Below are positions 9,239 through 17,022 of a stretch of 64,000 bases of DNA, one piece after another (position 1 is the first letter of the stretch; every line of letters starts with the position of its first letter). A program made the position numbers and the translations under genes. This stretch comes from Albidovulum marisflavi (GTDB lineage: Bacteria; Pseudomonadota; Alphaproteobacteria; Rhodobacterales; Rhodobacteraceae): contig NZ_JAOWKY010000005.1 of NCBI RefSeq assembly GCF_025751435.1, positions 62,001 to 126,000 of the forward strand. The letters are read 5' to 3'. The notes beneath the pieces are model-generated. The model was not told the origin of the DNA. It worked only from the letters and a program-made list of their open reading frames with translations, and ran no database searches.

Positions 9239-9588
9239 GAGGGCAGGCCGCCTTTCTTGCGGGGCAATCCGCCGAAGAGCAGGTGGCGCGGCGCTACATC
9301 GCCGCCGGGGCGTCTGTCGCTGCGCGGCGCTGGCGCAGCAAGGCCGGTGAAATCGACCTGATCCTGCGTGAGGGTGCCCGGGTCGTATTCGTCGAGGTCA
9401 AGTTCTCCGAAACGCTTTCCCGAGCCGCTGAAATGCTCGGCCCGCGCCAGATCGCCCGGCTTCGCGCTGCGGCACAGGTCTTTGTCGCCGGAGAGCCGTT
9501 GGGGCAGGATACGGAAATGCGCTTTGACGTCGCGCTTGTCGATGCGCGCGGGCACGTCGAGGTGATTGAAAACGCGCTTGGGATTTGA
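9121..9588 (+). CDS. yraN: YraN (UPF0102) nuclease-fold protein, start uncertain
   Basis: The core from AEEQVARRYIAAG through KAGEIDLILREGARVVFVEVKF to the C-terminus is the UPF0102 endonuclease-like domain, with the E-(I)D-EVK metal motif visible. The start is problematic. The core begins about 15 bases after the rsmI stop, yet the only ATG/GTG/TTG in frame upstream of it is a GTG at 9121, deep inside rsmI (118-base overlap), preceded by GGAGG at 9109. The usual position for a coupled start holds ATA at 9235. A GTG at 9283 would cut into the domain. The coordinates given use the GTG at 9121; the true product may be about 115-120 residues. Function is unknown for the family. Confidence 0.75.
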   Translation: MRGDEDPVCQGRRGDGGGGPETSQAGGVSGGAETRARRIRGQAAFLAGQSAEEQVARRYIAAGASVAARRWRSKAGEIDLILREGARVVFVEVKFSETLSRAAEMLGPRQIARLRAAAQVFVAGEPLGQDTEMRFDVALVDARGHVEVIENALGI

Positions 9589-9655
9589 CGCCGGACGTTG
9601 CATCCGGCAGTCCCATGCGCCATCACTCCGCTGACGGACAGGAGCGGGGGACGCC

Positions 9656-10603
9656 ATGGCACTCAAGGTAGCAATCCAGATGGATCCGATCGGACCCATC
9701 AACATCGACGCGGACTCCACCTTTCGCATCGCGCTTGAGGCCCAGACGCGCGGGCATGAGCTTTTCTACTACACGCCCGACCGCCTGTCCTATCGCGCAG
9801 GCCGCATCCTTGCGCGCGGATGGCCGCTGACCCTGCGCCGGGAAAGGGGCAATCACTTTACCCTGGGTCAGGAGACCGAGGTGGATCTGGCCGATTGGGA
9901 TGTCGTCTGGCTGCGCCAGGATCCCCCCTTCGACATGAGCTACATCACCAACACCCACATGCTCGAACGGCTGACCCCCGGCACGATGGTGGTCAACGAC
10001 CCTTTCTGGGTGCGCAACTGTCCGGAAAAGCTGCTGGTGCTCGATTTCCCTCACCTCACCCCGCCGACGCTGATCGCCCGTGACCTGGCGACAATCCGGT
10101 CCTTCAAGGCCGAGCACGGAGACATCATCCTCAAGCCGCTATATGGCAACGGCGGCGCGGGTGTCTTCCGGCTTGATCCGAACGACCGCAACCTCGCCTC
10201 GCTGCACGAACTGTTTGCCGGTATCAACCGGGAACCGTTGATCGCGCAGAAATACGTTCCTGCCGTGGTGAAGGGCGACAAGCGCATCATCCTGGTGGAC
10301 GGCAAACCGGTGGGTGCGATCAACCGCGTGCCCGCCGAGGGCGAAACCCGGTCGAACATGCACGTGGGCGGGCGGCCCGAAAAGGTAGGTCTGACCGAGC
10401 GCGACCGCGAGATCTGCGCCGCGATCGGGCCCGCGCTGCGCGAAAAGGGCCAGGTATTCGTGGGCATCGACGTGATCGGCGACTGGCTGACCGAAATCAA
10501 CGTGACCTCGCCCACCGGCATCCAGGAGCTTGAACGTTTCGATGGAACCAATGCCGCCGGGATGATCTGGGAGGTGATCGAGGCGCGGCGGACGGGGCGG
10601 TGA
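9656..10603 (+). CDS. gshB: Glutathione synthetase
   Basis: ATP-grasp ligase joining gamma-glutamylcysteine and glycine, the second step of glutathione synthesis, in the cytoplasm. The 315-residue protein shows the GshB N-terminal domain ([33 protein letters not shown]), the ATP-grasp lysine region ([18 protein letters not shown]) and the C-terminal metal/ATP residues ([25 protein letters not shown]). The length is that of bacterial GshB. It is followed, overlapping by four bases, by the alpha/beta hydrolase gene, so the two are probably cotranscribed. Confidence 0.97.
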   Translation: MALKVAIQMDPIGPINIDADSTFRIALEAQTRGHELFYYTPDRLSYRAGRILARGWPLTLRRERGNHFTLGQETEVDLADWDVVWLRQDPPFDMSYITNTHMLERLTPGTMVVNDPFWVRNCPEKLLVLDFPHLTPPTLIARDLATIRSFKAEHGDIILKPLYGNGGAGVFRLDPNDRNLASLHELFAGINREPLIAQKYVPAVVKGDKRIILVDGKPVGAINRVPAEGETRSNMHVGGRPEKVGLTERDREICAAIGPALREKGQVFVGIDVIGDWLTEINVTSPTGIQELERFDGTNAAGMIWEVIEARRTGR

Positions 10604-11526
10604 GCATCAGGCTCAGGCTGCTGAACGCGGGGCTCAAGTCGATCGTCAAGCCTTCGCTGCGGCGACAGTCAGAGCCCACCCGCGCCCGCGCAGCCTTCGA
10701 GATCGTTGCACGCCTCGCGTTTGCCCGCCCGCGCGGCGTGGCGATTCGGCGAAGCGAGGGTTGCGGCATGACGCCACCCGCTGTCCGGTTCACGCCACCT
10801 GAACCGGCGGCCAAGGTCCTGCTCTATTTCCATGGCGGCGGGTTTGTCGCCGGATCGCCCCGCACGCATGGCGGGATGCTGGCGCATCTTGCGCGTGGCG
10901 CCGGTATCGAGGTTTGCGCCCCCGACTACAGGCTTGCGCCAGAGCATCCCTTCCCTGCGGCCTGGGACGATGCGCGTGCCGCGTGGGACGCGCTGATCGA
11001 CGACGGTCTAAGCCCTTGCGACATCGCGCTTGGCGGCGACAGCGCTGGCGGCGGGCTCGCCCTGTCGCTGCTCGCCGACTTGTGCCGCGAGGGCATGCCA
11101 CCCGCCGCGACGATCGTCTTTTCGCCACTGACCGACATGACCGGGTCCGGCGCGTCGATCCAGAAGAATGCCGGAACCGAAGTTCTTTTGCCGTTCGAGC
11201 GCTTCGATGAGTTGATGCGCATGGCGTTGGGGCCGCACGACCCGGAGGATCCACGCGCTTCGCCGCTTTTTGCCGATTTTCCAAGCTGTTCGCGGGTTTT
11301 CTTCGCAGTCTCGGATGCCGAGGGGCTTTTCGACGACAGCGCCCGGCTTTTCGCGCGCCTCAAGTCCGAAGGCGTGCGGACGGAACTGCACATCGGACGT
11401 GCCTGCCCCCACGCGTGGCCGATCTTCGCAGGGCGTCTGGCCGAGGCCGATGAAACGCTGCGCGTGGCCTGCGGCTTTCTGAGGAATGCCCTTGGCATGA
11501 CGGCGATGGCGGCGGAACTGCGCTAA
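10600..11526 (+). CDS. Alpha/beta hydrolase, hormone-sensitive-lipase family
   Basis: The 308-residue protein has the HSL-family oxyanion motif [10 protein letters not shown] near residue 75 and the nucleophile elbow GDSAGGGL near residue 145. Late Asp ([10 protein letters not shown]) and His (ACPHAWPIF) candidates complete a Ser-Asp-His triad. Such enzymes hydrolyse short-chain or arylated carboxylic esters; the substrate is unknown. The start is a GTG that overlaps the gshB stop (GTGA), implying coupled translation. The gene converges on comM with a few bases of overlap. Confidence 0.88.
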   Translation: MSIRLRLLNAGLKSIVKPSLRRQSEPTRARAAFEIVARLAFARPRGVAIRRSEGCGMTPPAVRFTPPEPAAKVLLYFHGGGFVAGSPRTHGGMLAHLARGAGIEVCAPDYRLAPEHPFPAAWDDARAAWDALIDDGLSPCDIALGGDSAGGGLALSLLADLCREGMPPAATIVFSPLTDMTGSGASIQKNAGTEVLLPFERFDELMRMALGPHDPEDPRASPLFADFPSCSRVFFAVSDAEGLFDDSARLFARLKSEGVRTELHIGRACPHAWPIFAGRLAEADETLRVACGFLRNALGMTAMAAELR

Positions 11527-13037
11527 AGCGATCTGGCGAGCGTCAGGCGATAGCTGACCGCCTCGGCTACATGAGGTTTGCGAACCGTGCCTGAGCGATC
11601 CAGATCCGCGATGGTGCGCGCGACGCGCAGAACGCGATGGTAGCCGCGCGCCGAAAGGCCGAAGCGCTTGGCGATCTTCAGAAGCAGGTCCTTTCCCTCC
11701 GGGTCCGGTTCGGCGATCTCTTCCAGCAGCCTGCCCTCTACCTCGGCGTTGACGCGGATGTCGGGGTGATCCTTGAACCGCGCCGATTGGATTTCCCGCG
11801 CTGCTGACACTCTGATGGCAACATCGGCGGAGCTTTCCCCCGTCGCCGGCAGGTCCAGATCGGTGAAGGATACCGGCGGCACCTCGACCCGCAGGTCGAT
11901 CCGGTCCATCAAAGGCCCAGACAGCCGCCCCAGGTAGTCTTCCCCGCACAGGGGGCTTTTCGGACAGGCGCGGGCGGGGTCCGACAGGTAGCCACAGCGG
12001 CAGGGGTTGGCGGCTGCCACCATCAGGAAGCGGCAGGGGTAGCGCACATGGGCGTTGGCGCGGGCAACGACGACCTCCCCCGTTTCGATCGGCTGGCGCA
12101 GGGTTTCAAGCACGGGCCGTGGGAACTCCGGCAGTTCGTCCAGGAACAGGACACCGTTGTGCGCAAGGCTGATCTCGCCCGGTTTCGCGCCGCGCCCTCC
12201 GCCCACGATGGCCGCCATGGATGCCGTGTGGTGAGGCTCCCGGAAGGGGCGGGTGCGGCTGATGCCGCCCTCGTCAAGCAGCCCGGCAAGCGAATGTATC
12301 ATCGAGGTTTCCAGCGCCTCGACCGGGGACAGAGGCGGCAGGATGCCGGGAATGCGTGCGGCAAGCATGGACTTGCCTGACCCCGGCGTGCCGACCATCA
12401 GCAAGTGATGCCGGCCCGCCGCGGCGATCTCGAGCGCGCGTTTCGCGCGTTCCTGACCCTTCACGTCTCGCAGGTCGCGCGTGCCGGATGCGGCCCGCAC
12501 TTCCCCTGGGGTCGCGACGGTGATCGGAGACCGGCCCGCGAAGTGGCCCAGCACCTCGGCCAGGGAGGCGGCGGCAAAGACCGGCGTCGCCGTGACCCAG
12601 GCCGCCTCCGGCCCGCAGGGCTTGGGACAGAGGAGCCAGCGTTCCTCTTCCGCCGCCGCCATCGCGGCGGGAAGCGCGCCCGCGACTGCGACCAGCCGGC
12701 CGTCCAGCGACAATTCGCCCAGCGAGACGGTTCGCTCCGCATCCTCGCGCGGGATGATGTCGATTGCCGCCAGCAGCGCCAGCGCGATGGGCAGATCGAA
12801 ATGCGACCCTTCCTTGGGAAGGTCGGCCGGCGAGAGGTTCACCGTGATCTTCTTCGAGGGCAGTGCAATGGAGAGCGCCGTAAGGGCGGACCGCACGCGG
12901 TCGCGCGCCTCGCTGACGGCCTTGTCGGCAAGGCCGACGATGGAAAAGGCCGGAAGCCCGTTCGCGACGGCACACTGTACCTCGACGATGCGCGCCTCCA
13001 CGCCCTCGAAGGCCACCGTGAAGGTGCGCGCAACCAT
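11523..13037 (-). CDS. comM: ComM/YifB-type AAA+ Mg-chelatase-like ATPase
   Basis: Hexameric helicase that promotes branch migration of incoming DNA during natural transformation. The 504-residue product has the N-terminal S5-like domain (VNLSPADLPKEGSHFDLPIALALL), Walker A GTPGSGKSM, Walker B VLFLDELPEF, the zinc cysteine cluster CRCGYLSDPARAC...C, and the C-terminal domain (SARGYHRVLRVARTIADL). I start it at the ATG at 13037, preceded by GGAG at normal spacing; the longer TTG start adds three residues. A CtrA-like site lies just upstream, fitting DNA-uptake genes known to be CtrA-controlled in Rhodobacter. Confidence 0.95.
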   Translation of the reverse strand: MVARTFTVAFEGVEARIVEVQCAVANGLPAFSIVGLADKAVSEARDRVRSALTALSIALPSKKITVNLSPADLPKEGSHFDLPIALALLAAIDIIPREDAERTVSLGELSLDGRLVAVAGALPAAMAAAEEERWLLCPKPCGPEAAWVTATPVFAAASLAEVLGHFAGRSPITVATPGEVRAASGTRDLRDVKGQERAKRALEIAAAGRHHLLMVGTPGSGKSMLAARIPGILPPLSPVEALETSMIHSLAGLLDEGGISRTRPFREPHHTASMAAIVGGGRGAKPGEISLAHNGVLFLDELPEFPRPVLETLRQPIETGEVVVARANAHVRYPCRFLMVAAANPCRCGYLSDPARACPKSPLCGEDYLGRLSGPLMDRIDLRVEVPPVSFTDLDLPATGESSADVAIRVSAAREIQSARFKDHPDIRVNAEVEGRLLEEIAEPDPEGKDLLLKIAKRFGLSARGYHRVLRVARTIADLDRSGTVRKPHVAEAVSYRLTLARSL

Positions 13038-13058
13038 CCGTTCCAACTCCGCTATCGA

Positions 13059-13099
13059 ATGGTTAACCGGTAGCGGCGCGACGGTTTAGAAAGGGTTAA
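13059..13099 (-). promoter_or_regulatory. Candidate CtrA-binding region upstream of comM
   Basis: Plus-strand bases 13085-13099 read TTTA-N7-TTAA, one mismatch from the CtrA full site TTAA-N7-TTAA. On the comM strand, bases 13066-13059 read TTAACCAT, which is exactly the frequent CtrA half-site. Both lie 22 to 62 bases upstream of the comM ATG. Assignment rests on motif match and gene function only. Confidence 0.5.
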
Positions 13100-13977
13100 C
13101 GTGGCGCGCTGGCCTCCGACATCTCCATGAATTTCGGCCAGACCTCGGGATCATGCATCGTCTTGTCACGGCAGAACGCGTTGCAGAACCCCCAGACCCG
13201 CCCCTCAAGACGCAGGAAGTGGCTGACCGGCTTGCCGGAATAGGGGCAGGCTTCATTGAGCGAAGGACCCTTGCAAGCTTCCGCCTTCAGGGGCGTCGGG
13301 CCGGGCCAGGGGCGTTCGGCATAGGGTTTGTAGTAGCTGGGCTGCACGAGGTTTTCGGCCTGTCCCATGGCCCGCCAGCGGCGGAAGGACGGATCCGTCA
13401 GATGCGTCATGACATAGTCCTGCGCCGCCTTTGAAACCGGCAGGTTGTAGGTGGCGATCCGCGTGGCCACCGGGGCGAAGAACGCATCCGCAGCGGTGTA
13501 GCGACCGAAAAGCCAGGGGCCGCCTGCGCCGAACCGATCGCGGGCGCGGGACCAGATCAGCTCGATCCGGGCGATGTCGGCCAGAACCTCGGCGCGCGGG
13601 GCGCTGTCCTGATAGCTTTTCAACAGGTTCATGGCGCAGTCACCGCGAACCGCCGTGAAGCCCGCGTGCATCTCGGCGACCATGTATCGCGCCATGATCC
13701 GGGCGGCCGGATCATCGGGCCAGAGACCCGCATCGGGGTGCCGTTCGACCAGGGTCTCAAGTATGGCGATGCTTTCGCCGATCACCTCACCCTCCGGGGT
13801 GCGGACAGCGGGCACCAGCCGCGCGGGCGCAAAATCCTCAAGCAGGCGCTGCACCTGGTCGGTGTAAAGCACGCAGGTGCGGACCTTGACCGGGATTCCG
13901 AACTTCTCGAAGAAAAGCCAGCCCCTGAGCGACCAGCTTGAATAGCTGCGGTCCCCGATGGCAAGTTCATAGGTCAT
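13096..13977 (-). CDS. Glutathione S-transferase with C-terminal Cys-rich (YHS/TRASH-like) domain
   Basis: Of the 293 residues, the first 210 are a GST: a thioredoxin-like N-terminal domain with an SYSSWSLRGWL start, the glutathione-binding GESIAILETL, and a helical C-terminal domain (GPWLFGRYTAADAFFAPVATR). The last 60 residues are unusual for a GST: ACPYSG...FLRLEGRVWGFCNAFCRDK...DPEVWPKF, with Cys-x(n)-Cys-x3-Cys spacing resembling YHS/TRASH metal-binding domains. GSTs conjugate glutathione to electrophiles; the tail suggests metal or redox sensing, which is inference. The stop lies 58 bases upstream of the comM start on the same strand. Confidence 0.85.
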   Translation of the reverse strand: MTYELAIGDRSYSSWSLRGWLFFEKFGIPVKVRTCVLYTDQVQRLLEDFAPARLVPAVRTPEGEVIGESIAILETLVERHPDAGLWPDDPAARIMARYMVAEMHAGFTAVRGDCAMNLLKSYQDSAPRAEVLADIARIELIWSRARDRFGAGGPWLFGRYTAADAFFAPVATRIATYNLPVSKAAQDYVMTHLTDPSFRRWRAMGQAENLVQPSYYKPYAERPWPGPTPLKAEACKGPSLNEACPYSGKPVSHFLRLEGRVWGFCNAFCRDKTMHDPEVWPKFMEMSEASAPR

Positions 13978-14129
13978 CTGAATCTCCCTGTTCGGCGCAC
14001 CCTAGCCACGGCGCGCGCGGTGCGCACGCGATGATTTGTGGCGCCGCGCATCACGGATCGTGAACCATGCCGCGGCTTGTCATCCCGCGCCCCCGGGCCT
14101 AATCCTGATGCAGGCAAGGGAGAGGGCCG

Positions 14130-15335
14130 ATGCTGACGGGCAAGCGTATCCTTCTGGTGATCGGCGGCGGCATCGCGGCCTACAAGTCGCTGGACCTGAT
14201 CCGGCGGCTGCGCGAACGCGGCGCCTCGGTGACGCCGGTCCTGACCCGGGCGGCGGAGGAGTTCGTAACCCCCCTGTCGGCGGGCGCGCTTGCCGGGACG
14301 AAATGCTTTCGCCACCTGTTCGACCTGACGGACGAGGCCGAGATGGGCCATATCGAACTGTCGCGTTCCGCCGATCTGGTCGTCGTCGCGCCCGCGACCG
14401 CGGACCTGATGGCGAAGATGGCCGGGGGGCACGCGGATGATCTGGCGTCCACTCTTATGATGGCGACGGACAAGCGGGTGCTGGTGGCACCGGCGATGAA
14501 CGTGCGGATGTGGCTGCACCCGGCGAACCAGCGCAACATCGCCCTGCTCAGGCGTGACGGCGTGCTTTTCTGCGGTCCGAACGAAGGGGACATGGCCTGC
14601 GGTGAATTCGGCCCGGGCCGCATGGCAGAACCACTGGAAATCGTGGCGTCGGTGCAGGCGGCATTGGGCGAGGGGCCGCTGAAGGGGCGCCACGTCATTG
14701 TGACCTCGGGGCCGACCCACGAGCCGATCGATCCGGTTCGCTACATCGCCAACCGGTCCTCGGGCACGCAGGGCACGGCGATCGCCGGGGCGCTGCGGGA
14801 CCTTGGCGCGAAGGTGACGTTCGTCACGGGCCCCGCCAGCGTTCCGCCCCCGACCGGCGTCGAGGTGGTGCGGGTTGAAACCGCGCGACAGATGCTGTCG
14901 GCAGTCGAGGCCGCGCTGCCCGCAGACATTGCTGTGTTCGCGGCTGCCGTGGCCGACTGGCGTGTGGATAACGCGGCGGGGTCGAAGATGAAGAAGGACG
15001 GGACGGGTCGGGCGCCCGCGCTTGAATTCGCAGAAAACCCCGACATCCTTGCGACCGTGTCGAAGATGGCGACCGGACGCCCGGCGCTTGTGATCGGATT
15101 TGCCGCCGAAACGGATGACGTCATCGCAAATGCCACCGCAAAGCGTGACCGCAAGGGCTGTGACTGGATCGTCGCGAACGACGTTTCCCCCGCGACGGGG
15201 ATCATGGGCGGGGAGGAGAACGCGGTGACGCTGATCACCGCGGCGGGTGGCGAAGAATGGCCCAGGCTCCCCAAGGACGAGGTCGCGCGGCGGCTTGCCG
15301 CGCGCATCGCCTCGGTCCTGGGGGCGGATGTCTAG
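14130..15335 (+). CDS. coaBC: Bifunctional phosphopantothenoylcysteine decarboxylase/synthetase
   Basis: Makes 4'-phosphopantetheine from phosphopantothenate in two steps of coenzyme A synthesis. The N-terminal flavoprotein CoaC domain (ILLVIGGGIAAYKSLDLIRRL, PAMNVRMW, then an ACGEFGPGRMAEP active-site segment with the conserved Cys) is fused to the CoaB domain (HVIVTSGPTHEPIDPVRYIANRSS; AAVADWRV; the KMKK loop). The length of 401 residues is standard. Only 50 bases separate it from dut, a common pairing. Confidence 0.97.
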   Translation: MLTGKRILLVIGGGIAAYKSLDLIRRLRERGASVTPVLTRAAEEFVTPLSAGALAGTKCFRHLFDLTDEAEMGHIELSRSADLVVVAPATADLMAKMAGGHADDLASTLMMATDKRVLVAPAMNVRMWLHPANQRNIALLRRDGVLFCGPNEGDMACGEFGPGRMAEPLEIVASVQAALGEGPLKGRHVIVTSGPTHEPIDPVRYIANRSSGTQGTAIAGALRDLGAKVTFVTGPASVPPPTGVEVVRVETARQMLSAVEAALPADIAVFAAAVADWRVDNAAGSKMKKDGTGRAPALEFAENPDILATVSKMATGRPALVIGFAAETDDVIANATAKRDRKGCDWIVANDVSPATGIMGGEENAVTLITAAGGEEWPRLPKDEVARRLAARIASVLGADV

Positions 15336-15385
15336 GCTGGGACCTGGCGGCGGGCGATGTCGATCGGGAATGAAGGGGGCAGGCG

Positions 15386-15853
15386 ATGGTGCCGGTGATC
15401 CGGGTGATGCGAGAGGACTGGGCGGATCCGTCCGTGCAATTGCCATCCTACGAAACCGCCGGCGCGGCCGGCGCCGACATTCGCGCGAACCTGCCACCCG
15501 AGTTGCGGGTAATGGGGTTCGAACTGGCCCCGATGCAGCGGGCGGTGGTGCCGACGGGCCTGCGGGTGGAAATCCCCGAAGGCTACGAGGCGCAGATCCG
15601 TCCCCGTTCGGGGCTGGCTTTGAAGCACGGGATATCCCTGCCGAACACGCCCGGAACGATCGACAGCGACTATCGCGGGCCCTTGGGGGTACTGCTGATC
15701 AATCTCGGGTCAGAGCCCTTCGTCATCGGCCATGGCGAGCGGATCGCGCAGATGATCGTCGCCCCCGTCGTTCAGGCCCGGTTCGAGGCCGCCGACGCGT
15801 TGGGACAGACGGTTCGCGGAGGGGGCGGGTTCGGCTCTACCGGGCGCGCATGA
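15386..15853 (+). CDS. dut: Deoxyuridine 5'-triphosphate nucleotidohydrolase
   Basis: Trimeric dUTPase that hydrolyses dUTP to dUMP and pyrophosphate, keeping uracil out of DNA and feeding dTMP synthesis. All five family motifs can be read in the 155 residues: [13 protein letters not shown], the [12 protein letters not shown] segment, [32 protein letters not shown] and the C-terminal [10 protein letters not shown] lid. It follows coaBC and precedes the MoeB-like gene, all on the plus strand. Confidence 0.97.
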   Translation: MVPVIRVMREDWADPSVQLPSYETAGAAGADIRANLPPELRVMGFELAPMQRAVVPTGLRVEIPEGYEAQIRPRSGLALKHGISLPNTPGTIDSDYRGPLGVLLINLGSEPFVIGHGERIAQMIVAPVVQARFEAADALGQTVRGGGGFGSTGRA

Positions 15854-15890
15854 AGGACCTCTGGTCAGGTCGTGATTGGTGGGAGTTGGC

Positions 15891-16937
15891 ATGACGGTTT
15901 TCCTGATAGCGGCGGCGATGGTGGGCTTCGGCCTTGCGCTGCGGCTGCCTGCGCGCATCGTCTGGGTCATGCTCGGCACGCTTTGGGTCGCGGTCATGAT
16001 CGTTCACCTTGCCCTGCCGGGTGACCATGCCCTGACACGCGCCATCGGCGGCAGCTTCGGGCACTGGCTGGTCGCGGGCGGCGGCGTTATCCTGATCCTT
16101 CTCTACCGCGCGGCCCTGTCCGCGATCCGCGCGCGCGCGCGTCCAGCTCCGGATGCGCCGGCCCGGCCCGGCACTTTCAGCCCCGCCGAACTGGACCGCT
16201 ACGCCCGCCACATCGTCCTGCGAGAGGTCGGCGGACCCGGCCAGAAGCGGCTGAAGGGGGCGAAGGTTCTTGTCGTGGGCGCCGGGGGGCTGGGATCGCC
16301 CGCGCTTCTTTACCTGGCCGCCGCAGGTGTCGGGACGATCGGTGTCGTCGACGATGATACCGTCTCATCCTCGAACCTCCAGCGCCAGGTCATCCACACC
16401 GATGCCCGCATCGGCCAGCCCAAGGTCTTTTCCGCCGAGGCGGCGATGAAGGCGCTCAACCCCTTCATTGACGTGCGCCCCTACAACCGGCGACTGTCCG
16501 CGGAAGATGCGGCCGCCCTGTTCGACGAGTATGATCTTGTCCTGGACGGATCGGACAATTTCGACACCCGCTACATGGTGAACGCGGCCTGCGTCGCGGC
16601 GGGCAAACCGTTGATCTCGGCTGCGATCACCCAGTGGGAGGGGCAGATTTCCATCTACGACCCCGCGCATGGCGCCCCTTGCTACGCCTGCATCTTTCCG
16701 GACCGGCCAGCCGACGGCCTTGCGCCCGCCTGCGCCGTCGCGGGGGTGATGGGGGCGCTGCCGGGGGTCGTCGGCGCCATGATGGCCGTAGAGGCGATAA
16801 AGGAGATCACCGGCGCGGGCGATGTGCTGCGTGGTCGGATGCTGATCTACGACGCGCTTTACGCCGAGGCGCGCGGGATATCTCTCAAGCGCAACCCGGA
16901 CTGTGCGGTCTGCGGTAGCGGCGTCGGACCGGCCTGA
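15891..16937 (+). CDS. moeB: Membrane-anchored MoeB/ThiF/HesA-family adenylyltransferase
   Basis: E1-like enzyme that adenylates the C-terminal glycine of a ubiquitin-fold sulfur carrier (MoaD or ThiS). The 348-residue product has an N-terminal extension of about 85 residues with two or three hydrophobic segments (MTVFLIAAAMVGFGLAL; IVWVMLGTLWVAVMIVHLAL; WLVAGGGVILILLY). A complete E1 domain follows: RYARHIVLREVGGPGQKRL, VLVVGAGGLGSPAL, DDDTVSSSNLQRQ, DGSDNFDTRY and paired CxxC zinc knuckles (CYAC, CAVC). The start at 15891 follows a GGGAG site. Whether MoaD or ThiS is the partner cannot be told here. Membrane attachment of a normally soluble enzyme is the odd feature. Confidence 0.88.
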   Translation: MTVFLIAAAMVGFGLALRLPARIVWVMLGTLWVAVMIVHLALPGDHALTRAIGGSFGHWLVAGGGVILILLYRAALSAIRARARPAPDAPARPGTFSPAELDRYARHIVLREVGGPGQKRLKGAKVLVVGAGGLGSPALLYLAAAGVGTIGVVDDDTVSSSNLQRQVIHTDARIGQPKVFSAEAAMKALNPFIDVRPYNRRLSAEDAAALFDEYDLVLDGSDNFDTRYMVNAACVAAGKPLISAAITQWEGQISIYDPAHGAPCYACIFPDRPADGLAPACAVAGVMGALPGVVGAMMAVEAIKEITGAGDVLRGRMLIYDALYAEARGISLKRNPDCAVCGSGVGPA

Positions 16938-17022
16938 CTGCGGGTCCTGACTGTCGGAACGGCGGACGCTCTGGCAATTCGCCACGGGCCCCCATAGCTT
17001 GCGGGTGTAAAGGAGATCCCTG

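Noticed and set aside
9590-9608. Hairpin GCCGGA/TCCGGC between yraN and gshB as a terminator
   Set aside because: Only six pairs and no T-run; cotranscription of yraN and gshB is more likely.
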